NCBI RefSeq assembly: GCF_023065955.2
Contig: NW_026623100.1
Location: forward strand, 8,716,501 to 8,780,500
From: Ursus arctos
Taxonomy: Eukaryota > Chordata > Mammalia > Carnivora > Ursidae
Direction: 5' to 3'
DNA: 64,000 nucleotides
Below, piece by piece: positions 14,528 to 27,554 of this stretch (its first letter is position 1; each line of letters begins with the position of its first letter). Under the pieces are notes generated by a model, which did not search any database, was not told the DNA's origin, and was given only the letters and a program-made list of their open reading frames with translations. The translations under genes were made by a program, and so were the position numbers.

Positions 14528-17185
14528 TTAAGAGGTGGGGGCACTGTTGAGGACGTCAGCTAGACCTTTTTGCACAAAGCAGGGCAGCATCCTGGAAAAA
14601 GAGAAGCAGTCCAAATCATCTTCCTGCTCAGTGAGCCCAAGCCCCTCTTGGATTTGTAAAGCATGTGAGTGTTAAAAAGCTGAAGGTATTTATAGATGGA
14701 AGGTAACTTTCATCAGCTTATTGGCATCTCCCATTACATGCACAAGAGGTGTGCTGAGTCACTGCTTGGAGCACACTTGCTGGGGTTCTGGAGGGTTCCA
14801 TCAGCACCATCTGAGGGACTCAGCAGACTGACTGCAAAGTCACAAAGTAAAGCTGACTGTGATGGCAGCTTCAGGGATGCCAAAAATGCCATCACGGACC
14901 GCATTTTATACCTGACACACACCAGAAGGAAATGATAACAGCCCTTTCTGCCGATTCCTGATTCTGATGCTTCTTGTGTTTCCAGGGACAACCTCTGGGC
15001 TACGCAAAAAGATCACTGTCGCTTTTCTGAATACAGTTCAGAAGAAACGCTACGAACTCCCTAATGGCCAGTCAACAGCGCTGCCCCTTCATCTGAGTCA
15101 ACGTGTTGAGAAGCTTGTAGCCATCATCTCTGCCCACTTACACCGTACCCGCCTGGCTGGTATGCAGCCACGGCACTTCTGTTCTCTCAAACCCCACGAC
15201 CATGGGCGCACACTCCCAGAGTCTGGGATGGAGGAGGGATTCACGTCGAGAGGGCACTGGTGGTGCAGCTCCCTGGGGCCTGACGGGCTCTGTCCTGACT
15301 TAAAACGGACACCTCACGGTTACCAAGACATGGCGTCTGACTTCCTCACAGTCCCTGAAACGGTTCTGGAAAAGGAGATATTGTGGCTGGAAAGGGACAC
15401 ACAGGAGTAAGAAGTTGCCTAGTGGCAAATGGTGACAATTTCGTCATGTGGGGGACCCCACGGGGCCCAGGCCATCCGGGAGAAGACAGTGGAGGTGCAG
15501 TTACTCATCACCAGGTCTGTGTTTCCTGAAGAGCAGCAGCTTGGAACAGAAGTTTGAAACAGAGATAAACCAGGAGTCCTAGTGGGTGGGTTTCCCAGGC
15601 TCCCCAAAGCTGCCATTTGCCCAGAAGGCCTGCTTGTTGTACAGGACTCATCGGGCATGAGTCCTTTAATTTGCTTCAAGGAGTCTATACTGGGAGCCGG
15701 GGAATGTGCCGAAGGAATATACATACAAATCGAAAATCTTCTTTTTCTAGAAATTCCAGTCTCTTGAATCTCAGTTCTCCCTTTCAGCCCAAATATGTAT
15801 CCATTTTTAACTTTATAAAAGTCTTGTTTCCTCAGACACTTTGGATATCTTGAAACTCAGTTGGGGCGGGGGGAAAGAAGTGTGTGCTACAGGCTCTTAA
15901 AAAGCGGCTGGGTGTTCTAGGGTTACGCGTTTTAGCTACTGTCCCTAAGAATTAAAAGATAAACCGGTTTATGTAAAGTAGCATAATGATGCATTAATTC
16001 AACATTATATTTCACAAGCTGGTCTAAATTTAACATACTTAAAATGCATTGCTTCTGGAGAAAGTTCTGTATTTTCTTTAAATATAGTTCACATGTAGAT
16101 TTAAGTATCTTTCATTTTATGCAAATGATCATTAATGCGCTTATATTTCATAATATTTGGACATCTTCATTCTGGCATTTTCTTACTCCAGTACTTTCTG
16201 TTTTCTGCATAGTTAATCTATGTAAATTAAAGTTTACATCAGTCTTATACACGCACCTAAGATGAGATATAGAAAGAAGCCACTCTCCAGAAACCCTGCC
16301 AGGAACCACTGACATGTAGCCAGCGTCTAACTTCCTTTCGCTGAACTCATTTGTCTCGGTTTCCTCTTCTAAGTCAAGGGCCCAGACGTCCGTGTCTGGA
16401 GCCTTCTCTCCTTCCACTGTCATGTCCGTACACTCCCAGCCTACTCCCCAGTTGAGACGTCAGAGCACCCCGCCACGTGTTTTTATAGGCACTCATCCTC
16501 ATCTGTACGGATGGGTTTCACCCAAATGTAAACACAGGACACTGAAGAAGGCCACTGGCCCAGCTCGGCCAGATTTCCACAAATACAGCCCTGCAGATGG
16601 GTGTGGGCACCTAACTTTCTAGAGGGAGAAATGTGAGCATCTTTCTCAGCCCAGAAAGGGCGTGTGCTGGGTGGAGAGGCACAGGGTCACTTATGGTAGA
16701 CACCCACATGCAATGTTGATGTAATATGAGCTCAAGTTAAAAGCCTAACTTTAAAAGAAGACTTTTGTTTTCAAAATGTGTTCTACTAAGGGAAACATAT
16801 AATCATATAGTCATTGCATGCTAAAGAGGAGACTCTGAGCCACAAAGACAGTGCAGAGATGCGCTTTTTCCTCCCTCTTTCCCCTCCTTCTACCTACCTG
16901 CACCCTTGTCCCTCCTGGGTCCCCACTGGGTGTCCTCTAGTTGGGAGACCATGAGCGGGCTCTCCCTGCACACACTCACATCCAGTTTTGGGATTCTTGC
17001 TTATACTGCCAAACTCAGTAGCCAAAAAATAAGCAATAGCATGCAGGGCTTCGAGGGGTGTCTGTTTCAAGACCTCTTTCCACAGGGTCAAGGACAGCTG
17101 TTTACTTGAGCACAGGGTCTTATCTGGAACAAGCAGCTACATTTTGATTTGCAACCAATTAAGCTAATTTGAAAGTGCATTTCAC

Positions 17186-17277
17186 CTCCAACATCAGCTG
17201 GGTGAATTCTTCATTACTGAGGAATGAAGGCTTCCAGTCCTGCTGAATATCACAGATTTCCGTTTGCGCTGAGACTT
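17186..17277 (-). CDS. NPAS2: NPAS2 exon 4, bHLH-PAS linker and start of PAS-A
   Basis: This 92 nt exon begins with the last two bases of Glu61 and ends exactly after Glu91 (phase 0). It encodes [20 protein letters not shown] followed by [11 protein letters not shown]. The last part is the A' helix leading into PAS-A and is shared with CLOCK. The acceptor is a nearly pure T run ending TTTTTTTTAG|AAG (plus strand 17278 onward), and the donor is GAG|GTGAAAT. The linker positions the bHLH relative to PAS-A in the heterodimer. It has no open frame long enough for automatic detection in isolation and was found by matching the NPAS2 product. Confidence 0.96.
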
Positions 17278-19702
17278 CTAAAAAAAACCAAAAAACATAA
17301 ATAAACGGTTATAGTCAAAGGCACCTTGGGATTAGAATTAACAAATGAAGCCCACTTATTTCTATGTAATTTTGTGTCAACTTCTGCGGTGTTTAATTAA
17401 AGAAGCCAGGATAAGCAAGTAGGTTAGGCTGATTTCCAAGGACTAAGAACTTTGGATGTAATGGGCTTAAAGGCGTCTCTGGATGTTTTCACACCCTTTT
17501 AATGAGGCTTCAGGAGAAGAGTCCTCCACCCTCCGTGGGGCTGTAGTGCCTGCCAGTAGCAGGAGCACAATGCCCTTGAATTTCGACACGACGAAGCCCA
17601 CAGTCAGCACTTGGGAGTTAGGCAGTCGCCACCTATCAAGGCAATGGGAACAAAGACCGGGCTGGTGGCGGGACACGGTCCTAAGCTGCCTCTTCATGGT
17701 CAAGGCAAAGCAGAACACTTTAGAGATCTGGGATTTTCAAAATTCCAGACACATTTTAGGCTTGGAGTAAATAACCTCCCGTGTCTATGCAGAATGTCCT
17801 GCAGAATGTCATTCTATTTTCCAGCATTTCCACGTACTGAAGTACAACGGGTCAGACAAATACATGTTCCTTAGTTGCTTTTAAAGCCAGAATATTCTTC
17901 TCAAACCTTTTCTGGACTGATCTATAATTTGCTTGTCTCTGTAACTACCTTGTACTGAAGGTGGTATTCATGTTTGTCAATTCCCTAGTCACTGGAATAC
18001 ACAGGACTCCTTAAATACTCGAATTCTTTCGCATTTTTGAAAGTGTATTTTGTTTATTACTAAAATGTCTCCAATAAGATTATTCCAGATAGCTCAAAGG
18101 CTGTATCACATATATGTTTTTCCTTCAGTTGATCTTCCATCTACACCAACATTTTGCTCCTTTTTATGTAGTAAGAGGTTTCTTTAGGGATTATTTTCTT
18201 GGTGCTACTGGGATGGTTTCTTCCTCCAAGATTTTGAAAGGACGAGCTGTTGCCGCCACGGTGGCCAGAGGCTGCACAAGGTGAAATGCATCCTGGGAAG
18301 CAGAGGGAGGGTGCTGCACACAGTTCTGGACCAGGGTTCATTCTGGGGTGCCAGCCGAGGCAAGGACGAGAGGGTGAAACTCTCATTTCCTCGAATGGTT
18401 GCCACAGCTTGACCACTTAGAAAAGAGATCTACCAAGGCCATGCTAATAAATTTATGCCATAAATGCTCTGCCCTGTTCCCCACACATAAACTCATGTAA
18501 TGTTCTTTTGACCATTAGGATCAAGCTGCAGATTAATTTTCCAGGAGAAGAGTCTCCTCAGCAGTCCAGAGTGAATTTAGATAGTGGTTCATTCAACTTA
18601 ATGGTAGAGGAAAATGAAAGGCCCGTTTCTTTTCTGTAAGTAACTTTAGATCCTTTAGTATGACTTAGATTCATTCTAAACACCAGCGTAATAATATTGA
18701 GAGCAGCCATTTCATTCACTCTGTATTTCAACAATTTGATTGTAGTCCTTGGAAGTTCAGGCTCACTTTGCAGCATATTAAAAATATATATGTTAGATAA
18801 AATGTCTTAAGGCAAGTAAAAAAATGTTAAACTGGGAAATGAAGTTTAGGGTTATAATCACGTCTCCACTGGCATTTGATGTGACCAATCTCATAAGCTA
18901 CAGGTGACAGGGCAGGGTCAGCAAAGAGGTGTGGTGACAGCAGTTTCTAAATAGCAAGGGAAGCAAAACCACCTGGAAGCATTTCTTTGAAGAAAAACAT
19001 TACAATTAATAGCTGAACCCCAAATTCTACTGTAGTGTAAATCGTAATTGTGCCCTAGAGTGCTCACCTCCCAGTTGTTCCTGGTAGGTGTGAACAAGAA
19101 GCCGTATGTCTTTGGGTTATGTGTGGTCAAAGAAAAGCCTGGGAAATGGGCAGAAACTCTCTATGAAGCCGGGTTAATATTACCCTGTCCACCGGAGACA
19201 TTTCTCTTTGTGCTGCAGCGTCTCCTCCCGCCCCCAGCCCCTATCCACTAACGCAGACAAATTGAAGTGGCATGAAGGAGGACTATGATTTGATATTGGA
19301 AGAAATTCCCATGATATTGGCTCGAGATTCACACAAGAAGAGGAAAGCGTGCAGGTCAGCCTGGTCCTGTAGAAGTAACATTTAGGCGGATGTGAATAAG
19401 GACGCGCAATACACATTGCTATTTACATAATTTAGGGATTTATCTCTTCCAACAGACACTGATGACACAAAATTTATCTCCAAAGAAACATGCTCAGGTT
19501 CTCATTTTGATCTGGATTCCTTCAAAAAGAATATGTGTCCATTAGAGGATCAAGATTTGTCTTCCAATATGAGAATATGGGGATGCTTGAAAGATTATTG
19601 AGGAAAGAGTCATTATAAAGAATTATAATGACTTCCTAGACCTAATCATCTTTTCTTACATATCATGTGGTCTTCCTAATCATGAAGGCAGAAGACATGT
19701 CC

Positions 19703-19943
19703 AAATCCACAGTTCTTTTTTTTTTAATGTTTTTTTATTACATTATGTTAGTCACCATATAGTACATCCCCGGTTTCCATGTAAAGTTCGATGATTCATT
19801 AGTTGCGTATAACACCCAGTGCACCATGCAATACGTGCCCTCCTTACTACTCATCACCGGTCTATCCAATCAGAAGGTGGAATAAAGCATGAGAGACTAT
19901 GGACTATGAGAAACAAACTGAGGGTCTCAAATCCACAGTTCTT
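19703..19943 (-). mobile_element. Twin-primed L1 fragment with target-site duplications
   Basis: Direct repeats AAATCCACAGTTCTT at 19703-19717 and 19929-19943 flank the insert. From 19718 the plus strand shows T-rich sequence and the antisense carnivore L1 3' end (up to about 19868). From about 19869 to 19928 the sequence is L1 in the sense direction (AGACTATGGACTATGAGAAA then CAAACTGAGGGTCT). The 5' part is therefore inverted relative to the 3' part, the signature of twin priming. Confidence 0.82.
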
Positions 19944-20040
19944 AACTCTGGCTGCACACTGGAATCACCTGGGGGAGCTTTGAAAATACAGATGCTTGTG
20001 CCTCACCCAGTAGTGTGCTGGTAACAGGCTCTCCCTCCCT

Positions 20041-20155
20041 ACAAAAAAAAGGAAGAAGAAGAAGGAGAAGGAGGAGAAGGAGAAGGAAAAGAAGGAGAAG
20101 AAGAAGGAGGAGGAGAAGGAGATGGAGAAAAAGGAAAAGAAAAGAGAAGAAAAAG
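20041..20155 (+). repeat. Homopurine (GAA/GGA)n tract, 115 bp
   Basis: Built almost only of A and G (AAGAAGAAGGAGAAGGAGG type units), with one T. A homopurine run of this length can form a triplex and is expected to be length-variable. Confidence 0.9.
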
Positions 20156-20343
20156 CCCTGATTTATAGTGTTTTCCCATTTCTGTAGTGTAAATACTCAC
20201 ATAATGGCTGATTTTAAGCTGTCAACTGGCTTGCAAAACTCCTGAAAATCTAACAATCATCTTCTGCAAGTCAGGATGAGCCAGCTGTAGCTCACCACTG
20301 GGGCTCCACCCCTGGATATTCTGATTTATTGGTCTCTGAGGTG

Positions 20344-20354
20344 TGACCCAGTTA
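20344..20354 (-). promoter_or_regulatory. Candidate ROR/REV-ERB element in MER5A
   Basis: TAACTGGGTCA on the minus strand fits WAWNTRGGTCA perfectly. It lies in the second half of a MER5A-type element in intron 3, so the site would be transposon-derived. It is about 0.8 kb from the next perfect match at 21169. Confidence 0.3.
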
Positions 20355-20504
20355 TATGTATTTTAAAACCTCTTCAGGTGATTCTAATGGGTGGCCAAGA
20401 TGGAGGTCCCGTAGGCTAAATGGCTACACTAATGGGCAGCTAGAGCGCAGTTGTGATACAAATATCCTCAAGAGCTCCGTGAATGATGCCTTGTGGAAAA
20501 ACAG

Positions 20505-20745
20505 CGTGGTGTCCTATTAAAAACTTGGGATCTGGAGGCAGACTGCCTTGTATAGATTCCTCACCACCCTGGCTGTCTGACTTGGGTGAGTGGCCAAACA
20601 TCTCTGTGCCTTGGTTGGCTCATCTGTGAAATGATACTAACTCAGAGGAGCTGCTGTGAAGCTCACGTGCGTTCCCATACAAGAGTCCTTAGAACAATGC
20701 CTGCCTGGCTCACGGTGAGCCCTGAATACATGCTGACTGTGTTGT
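20505..20745 (+). mobile_element. MIR
   Basis: The order is as in MIR: GGATCTGGAGGCAGACTGCC, then CTTGGGTGAGTGGCCAAACA, then TTAGAACAATGCCTGCCTGG. Moderately diverged. Confidence 0.75.
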
Positions 20746-21168
20746 TCTTGGCCCTACTGTGGATGCTTGTGGAGTTCATGTCTATTTGGATTATAACTAA
20801 AGTTATTGTTTGCTTTTATTTTTTGATTTAATCAAAATTTTGGTCCAACTACTGTATTTCTCCATAAAATCAACCATGAATTTTCTGCTTTCTTTGAAAT
20901 ATAAAATCACAGAGGGTGAGTGAGATCCTCAGGTGATCAGAGTTGCCTTTAAGGGGGCTGTGCAAAGTAGGCCTTCCTCTTATAAAAAAGATGAGATGAA
21001 GATGGGCGCTCCTGGTGTGAGGAGGCTGCATTTCTGCTGACTGATCCTTCCCAGGTCCCAATTTGACAATTCTGCGATTCTGCAGCGGACAGAGCCCAGC
21101 ATAAATGTCACACTGATGAACTTGATCCCAGCTGTCCTATTTAACAGCTGTCCTGCTTCTCAGTGGAC

Positions 21169-21179
21169 TGACCTAGTTT
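21169..21179 (-). promoter_or_regulatory. Candidate ROR/REV-ERB element
   Basis: AAACTAGGTCA on the minus strand is a perfect RORE match in intron 3, between a MIR and an L1M fragment, in apparently unique sequence. Confidence 0.35.
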
Positions 21180-21849
21180 GAGTAATTTGTGCAAAATATC
21201 TTGGTAATCGAACCAACCTGCTTTTTCACTTGGCCAAATCATTATTTAGGAAACATAACCATTCTGATTAAATTATTAAGGCAATCGAAAACTGCTGCAA
21301 TGCTTTATTCCAATCCTGCTTGATTGTTCTTCCTTGACTTTTAACAAAAGCAATTAACATATTCTTTACACTCCCCTGGGCAGCTTTGGAAGAAAAAGAA
21401 GGAGGATATATCATTACTGTCATCTTTTTAATAGGTATATACAATTATTAAAGAAATAATAAAAGAACAGCAAGTATAATGAAACTTTCTAATGTCCTAG
21501 CTGTGCCCTCTTCCATGAAATCATCTTGTCTAGGAAAACGTTCCATGAAAGAGAAGCATCACTGTAAGCACAGAAGAATCGTAATTATCTCCTCAATAAC
21601 CTGACATTTCTGACTTTATTATGTTTGGTGTCATGGTGAAGGAAAAAAAAGAAGAATTCTGCTCTTCTTGCTTCTTAATATCTACAGAACCCTCTTAACT
21701 CTTCTCCAATTTTTTTTTTTTTAGTACCATCCACGGGTGAGCAGCAGGGCAGGGTGGTCAGTGCTAAGAGGTAAGAGGGTTTAAAGGAAAAACGTAAAAA
21801 GGGTGAGTGGGTTATTTGAGAAAGACGTAAGTTCAAGGATAGATTCAAG

Positions 21850-22190
21850 AGGTAACTTCATATAATGAAATACTATATACCAATGAAAATGAACCAGCCA
21901 CATCACTAGAAGAACCCAGATTAACCTCATAAACATCGTGCTTATAATCTGTGATTCCATCTGAATAAGGTCCCAATAGGGAAACTCTAGTATTAGAAAT
22001 CAAAATAGAGAGTACTTCTAGGGAAAGCAGAGGTAATCGGAAGGAAGGAGCATTTATCGGGGAAGCTTATATTTATTGACCTGGGTGTTGGTTTCCCAGC
22101 TGTGTTTACTAATATACAGTGTGATAAGTAATTCAACTGTATAGTTACTATTTGTATATTTTCTTTAAGAATTAAAAAGTTTTAAAAAAG
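21850..22190 (+). mobile_element. L1M 3' end fragment
   Basis: Runs ATAATGAAATACTATATACC through CAGCTGTGTTTACTAATATA to an A-rich end at about 22190, typical of an L1M tail. Confidence 0.7.
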
Positions 22191-22199
22191 AAAGAAATG

Positions 22200-23445
22200 C
22201 TGGGATCACTGGATAGCCACATGCAAAAGAATGAATTTCAACTCCCTACCTTACTCTATATACAAAAAATAACGCAAAACGGATCAAATACCTAAATGCT
22301 CACCCTGTAGCTTATATGCTTGATGCTTAATCTATGGCTTAAAACTATAAAACTCTTAGAAGAAAACATGAATGATGTAAATGTTCATATCCTTAGATTA
22401 GACAATGGTTTCTTAGATAAGATACCTAAGACAAACAAAACAACAATAAAAAAAGATAATTGGACTTCAAGCTTAGAAACTTTTGTGTTTCAAAGGACAT
22501 CAGTAAACAGTGAAAGGCAACCCACAGAATGGGGGAAATATTTGCAAATTTTATATATCTGATGAGGGTCTAGTATCCAGAATATACGAAGAACTCTTAC
22601 AACTCAATAACAAAAAAATAAATAATCCAATTAAACAATGGACAAAGGATTTGAATAGACATTTCTCTAAAGAAGATGTACAAATGGCCAATAAGTTCAT
22701 GAAAAGCTGAATATCATTCATTTGGCGGGAAATGCAAATCAAAACCATAATGAGATATTGCTTCATACTCCCTAGGAAAGCTGTAATAAACACCACACGC
22801 ACACATTCAACCAGACAATACAAGTGGTAAGTGGGGATGAGAAATTGAAATCCACATATACTGCTGCTGGGAGTATAAAACTGTCCAGCCACTGCAGAAA
22901 CCAGTTTGGCAGCTCCTCAAAAAGTTGAACTTAAGTTACCACTGGACCCAGCAATTCTAATCCTACATATATATCCGAGAGAAAAGAAAATACAGACCTA
23001 GACAAAGAACTGTGCATGAAGGTCCACAGCAGCATTGTTCATAACGGCTGAAGAGTGGAAACAACCCAAAAGCCATCAACTGGTATACGGCTAAGCAAAA
23101 TGTGGTATAGCCATACAATAGATACGGTTGGCTGTAATGTGGACTGAAACACAAGTACTTGCTAAAATACAGATGCGAAGTGAAAGAAGCCAGAAACCAA
23201 AGACCACATATCGGATGGTTCCAGTTGTATGAAATGCCTAGAGCACGCAAATCTAGACGGACAGAAAGTAGTGGAGCGGTTGTCAGGATCTGGAGGGAGG
23301 GGAAATGGGAGTGACCGGTTTATGGGATGATAAAATTAGTGTTAACGGTGGCACAGCCTTTTGGATATACTAAGACCACTGAATTATATACACTTTAAAA
23401 TGCCGAATTTTATGGCACATGAATTATATCTCAATTAAAAAAATG
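22200..23445 (+). mobile_element. L1M ORF2 end and 3'UTR
   Basis: Contains the end of ORF2 as broken frames (for example the segment encoding [20 protein letters not shown] at 22567-22627) and the ORF2 end motif region GGTTCCAGTTGTATGAAATG, closing with an A-rich end near 23440. No intact protein. Confidence 0.85.
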
Positions 23446-23872
23446 GATTTGACAGTAAGTAAACTACTGATTTTCAATTTATTTCTCCCATGGTGTGGCT
23501 CAGAAGGCCAAAGAGTTCAGGGGCCTGGCGGAGGTGGTGGGAGAAACCAGTCCACTCCGGTCCAGTGGCAAATGAGTTCTTGGGCATTGCCTCTCTTCAG
23601 AACTGAATGAAAAATGCTTGCTGCAGACATTTCTCATCAAGATACTCCCACTGTTAATGCCACTCCACTTAGGCTGGGTGCTACCTGTGAGGCGGCTCTG
23701 GATTCTCTCCTCTGGCTAATAAAACAATCTGGGAGGTGAGTATCCTTTCCCAAACCTGCTGGAGGTGGGATGTTAAAGAGGGTGGAGAGCCTTTGAAGAG
23801 GAAGCCTGTGACTGATGAGATTGGCTTTGTTGGAAAGAGAGAACCAAGCAGAACACCAGCTTGGTCAAGTCA

Positions 23873-24151
<279 letters not shown>

Positions 24152-24729
24152 CTATCAGAGTGTGTTCTGTTGTAATCGTCTTATCAGAACTCTTTCAGGG
24201 AAAGTAACATTCGCCACATTTCAGAGTTGGATAATGGGGATAGAAAAATGTTTTGCCAGACTCTTGGCCACAAAGACAGACAGCGTTAATAAGTAAGTTC
24301 TGACTCAGATGCAAAATCTTACACAGATTAGCTCTGTTGCCAGACGCTGCTCACTCTGACTTCATGCAGCTTTAAACTTCAGAGAGCAAATGACATGCTC
24401 TGTACATGGCTGCAGCCCACAGGGCTTTGCGCTGATAGCCCTTCCTTAGGCTCTAACCATGTCCCCTCCAGCCCAGAGCGCCCAGCCCTCAGCATCAAGT
24501 TACAAGGGGAAACCAGGTACCCTGAGTGTCTGGCAGAGAGCCATGCCACACAGGGCATATGTCCTGGCTTCTGTCCCAGAGCTCATCATCCTGTGGGGAG
24601 ACAAGTCACAACCCCCCACACAAAAATGTCTGCAAGCCGTGCTCGACCCGGGGCCAACGTATGACAGAGAATGTGTATGGCTGTCAAGCTGCTTAGAGCA
24701 GATGAACCCTTTTGAAGATGACACGAGGA

Positions 24730-25192
24730 GCCCTTAATGCATATTACTAGGTGGAAGCAGCCAATCTGAAAAGGCTACATACTGCATGATTCCAACTATA
24801 TGACATTCTGGAAAAGGCAAAACTATGGAGACAGTGAAAAGATCAGCGGCTGCCAGGGACCGAGGTGGGGACGGATGAACAGGCGGGGTACAGAGGATTT
24901 TTAGGGCAGTGAAACTCCTCCGTGTATTATAATGGTGCATCCACGTCATTTTACATTTGTCCAAACTCATAGAATGTACAACACCAAGAGTGAGTGCTAA
25001 TGTGAACTCTGGACTCCGGGGGATAACGGCGTGTCACTGTAGGCTCCTCCATTGTATCCACTGGGGCTTGTTGCTAACAGGGAGCTGTCCGTACATAGGG
25101 ACAGGGGATGTATGGGAAATCTCCGTACCTTCTCTCTGTTTTTCGGTGAACCTACAACTACTGTAAAAGAAAATAGTCTATTTAAAAAAATG
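24730..25192 (+). mobile_element. L1M 3' end fragment
   Basis: Contains TGATTCCAACTATATGACAT and CAGCGGCTGCCAGGGACCGA, then the 3'UTR ending in AAAATAGTCTATTTAAAAA. Confidence 0.75.
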
Positions 25193-25875
25193 ACACACTA
25201 CACCGCACATCTACACAGAGTCAAAGTCGAGCTGCTCGGCTTGGAGGGAGGGGACCTCTGAGGAAGCCTGGGATCCTCGGGAACTGGGAGAGGAAAGCAC
25301 GGCTACAGGAACCGTTCTGCTAGATAGCCAAACAAGCAGCATGTGTCGCAGGAGCCTGCCCTCACCCTGAGGTCAGGGAAGCAGCACCACTCTAGAGGTC
25401 TTGACTTTTAATGACACACCACAGACCAGGGGCTGGCTCTCTGCCCCACGGGACTAGCCCCGTAGCAACAGTCACCTTAGTCAAAGGCGATCAGAGTTGA
25501 CCCACCTCCCTCATTTCATCCAGGACGGACTAGTTCCACAGCCAGCTCGCTGAGAGAGCAGGAGCCAGAGCTGCGGGGCCTGGCGAACGGGTCTCCCTGC
25601 TGCTCTAGGGACCCCGGGGCCTGGCATCAAGGTGCCCAGGGCAGCCGATTGCTTATCAGGAGGCTATCGGCCAACATGTGTGGCTTGTGACAACTCAGCA
25701 AACTCCCTTGAGAGGGCTTCACCTCCCTTGGGGTGGGTATCCGTAACTACAGGCTATCAGTGTCAGTAAAGATTCTGCTTCCCCAAACAGCCCTGCAAAC
25801 ACAGGGACGCAATGCAAGTATCCTCTTCTTAGATGCCACAGGGGCCACAAGCACTCTGCTTGCCTCTGCTAAGGA

Positions 25876-25881
25876 CACGTG
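25876..25881. promoter_or_regulatory. Candidate canonical E-box (CACGTGA type)
   Basis: CACGTG within GGACACGTGACC. It carries the extra A of the CACGTGA element that I recall as the site preferred by NPAS2:BMAL1 and CLOCK:BMAL1. It is in intron 2, about 1.8 kb downstream of exon 3 on the plus coordinate, in repeat-free sequence. Confidence 0.35.
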
Positions 25882-26719
25882 ACCTGTCTTTATGTCAACA
25901 CACCTGTTGACAAGCCATCCTTTGCTGATTGTATCTCGGTTTGGGTTCCTTCCTGATAACACCTGAGGCAGTTCTTCAAAGCTTGCCCACAGTGTGGGAT
26001 CACTGCCCGTCCGTAAGGATCTCCTCTTCCTCACTTTCCCCTCGTTCCTAACCCTCTTGGATTTGGGGGAGGACCTGACCACCCTTAAGGGGTTTCTACG
26101 AAGGCCTCATTCCTCGCCAAGTAACCACCCTCATATACGTGCTCTCAGAGTCATGGACTGACGCCGGCGTCCAAGGAAGATGCCAAGGTGCCTACTGCGA
26201 GTCTAGGGTAAAAAGCATAATGTTCAAACACACGGGAGAGAAGAAAGGAGCCTTTTAACTTTCTGAGTGACTGTCTATGCATTATAAATAATTTTTTGGC
26301 CTAGATTTTAAAGAGTGACATGCAGCCTCCTTAGCCAAAAAAAGCCCTGTTCCTGTCCTAGTTTGCCCATTATAAATTATTTGTGAGCCGAAAACACCCA
26401 GCTCATTATTACTCTGTTCTCTTCTTCAATGGGTGTAATGACAACCAACATGGGCTGGCAGAGACTACGATGAAGGCTTATATCATTAGTGACAGAAACA
26501 CAAGCTTGTTTCCGTCAGCCTCCGCCTGGGACACACTATGGTGCCCACTGGAAATCGGTCAATGTCAGCTGGAACTGCAGCTCGGAGGCAAGAGAAAGAA
26601 AATGAGCCTCGAATGACCTTATTTCCAACAAGGAGGTCATCTTGGCAGGCCCCGAGACACCACGCGTAAGGCACTGGGACAACCAGCTGAAAGACACTTC
26701 ATCAGCCTCTGGTTTGATT

Positions 26720-27515
26720 TTTTCTTTTACGTCATTATTTACATTCAATAAAATCCATCCATTTTAAGTGTACAGTTTGATGACTTTTGGTAATTGTGTA
26801 ACCACCACCAAAACCCAGAGACGAACCAGTTCCCTCGTCCTGGCAGGTGTTGTCCTGCGTCTTCGTGGTTGATCTCCCCTCGATGACAGCCACAGGAAAT
26901 CACTAATCCGCTGTCACTTTAGTTTTGCCGTTTTTAGAATTTCATAGAAATAGAATCAGACAGCATATAGTCCTGAACGTACAGTTAGCATTAAGTTTTC
27001 GAGATTCCTCCATGTTGTTGTGTACATTAATATTCCTTTTGACGGCTGACTAGTATTCCTTTGGGTTGTTTCCAGTTCAGGGGGAATTATTGAGAATAAT
27101 ACTGTTCTGAGTATTTACACCCATGTCTCTGTGTAGACACAGGCACACCTTTCTCCTGGGTAAATACATGGGTGTGAAATTGAGGATTCATAGTCTAAAT
27201 GTATGTTCACTGTGATTAGATACCGCCATGTTGCGCCAAGTGGCTGGACCGTGTCTGCGTGTCCACCAGCAGTCTCCAAGGGTTTGTGTTCCTCCACGTG
27301 GTTGTCCACACGTGGTACTGTTAGTGTCTTCTCACTGTAGGCACGCAATGTTTCCTCATTGTGGTTTTAATTTGCATTTTTCTGATGACTAATGACGTGG
27401 GCCACCCCTTCACAGGCTTCATGTTGTTTCATATATTTTCTTTTGTAAAATGTCTACTCAAATCTTCTGCCCATTTTTCAATCGGGTTGTTTGTCTTCTT
27501 CTTATTGAATTGAAG
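26720..27515 (-). mobile_element. L1M fragment, antisense
   Basis: The reverse complement carries L1 ORF2 end and 3'UTR; plus-strand marks are ATAGAATCAGACAGCATATA and GATTCCTCCATGTTGTTGTG. It contains the paired E-boxes at 27295 and 27309. Confidence 0.8.
27295..27314. promoter_or_regulatory. Paired CACGTG E-boxes
   Basis: Two CACGTG motifs at 27295-27300 and 27309-27314, separated by 8 bp, inside an old antisense L1M fragment. Tandem E-boxes bound by CLOCK-type complexes usually have 6-7 bp spacing, so this is near but not identical. Confidence 0.25.
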
Positions 27516-27554
27516 AGGTGGGGGAGAGAGAGAGAGGAGGGCTGGAAGGGAAGG

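Larger units (their letters stand above)
19937..20402 (+). mobile_element. MER5A-type hAT element, interrupted
   Basis: The first part (about 19937-20035) reads CTGCACACTGGAATCACCTG then GGGGGAGCTTTG. The second part (about 20300-20402) reads ATTCTGATTTATTGGTCT then CAGGTGATTCTAATGG. A purine microsatellite and other sequence separate them, and the L1 fragment sits at the left edge. Confidence 0.65.

Noticed and set aside
14967..15410. 147-codon plus-strand frame
   Set aside because: No recognisable product. It looks like a chance frame in intron 4.
22200..23445. Possible reverse transcriptase gene
   Set aside because: Only broken pieces of L1 ORF2 remain; no intact frame here or in 28990-34340.
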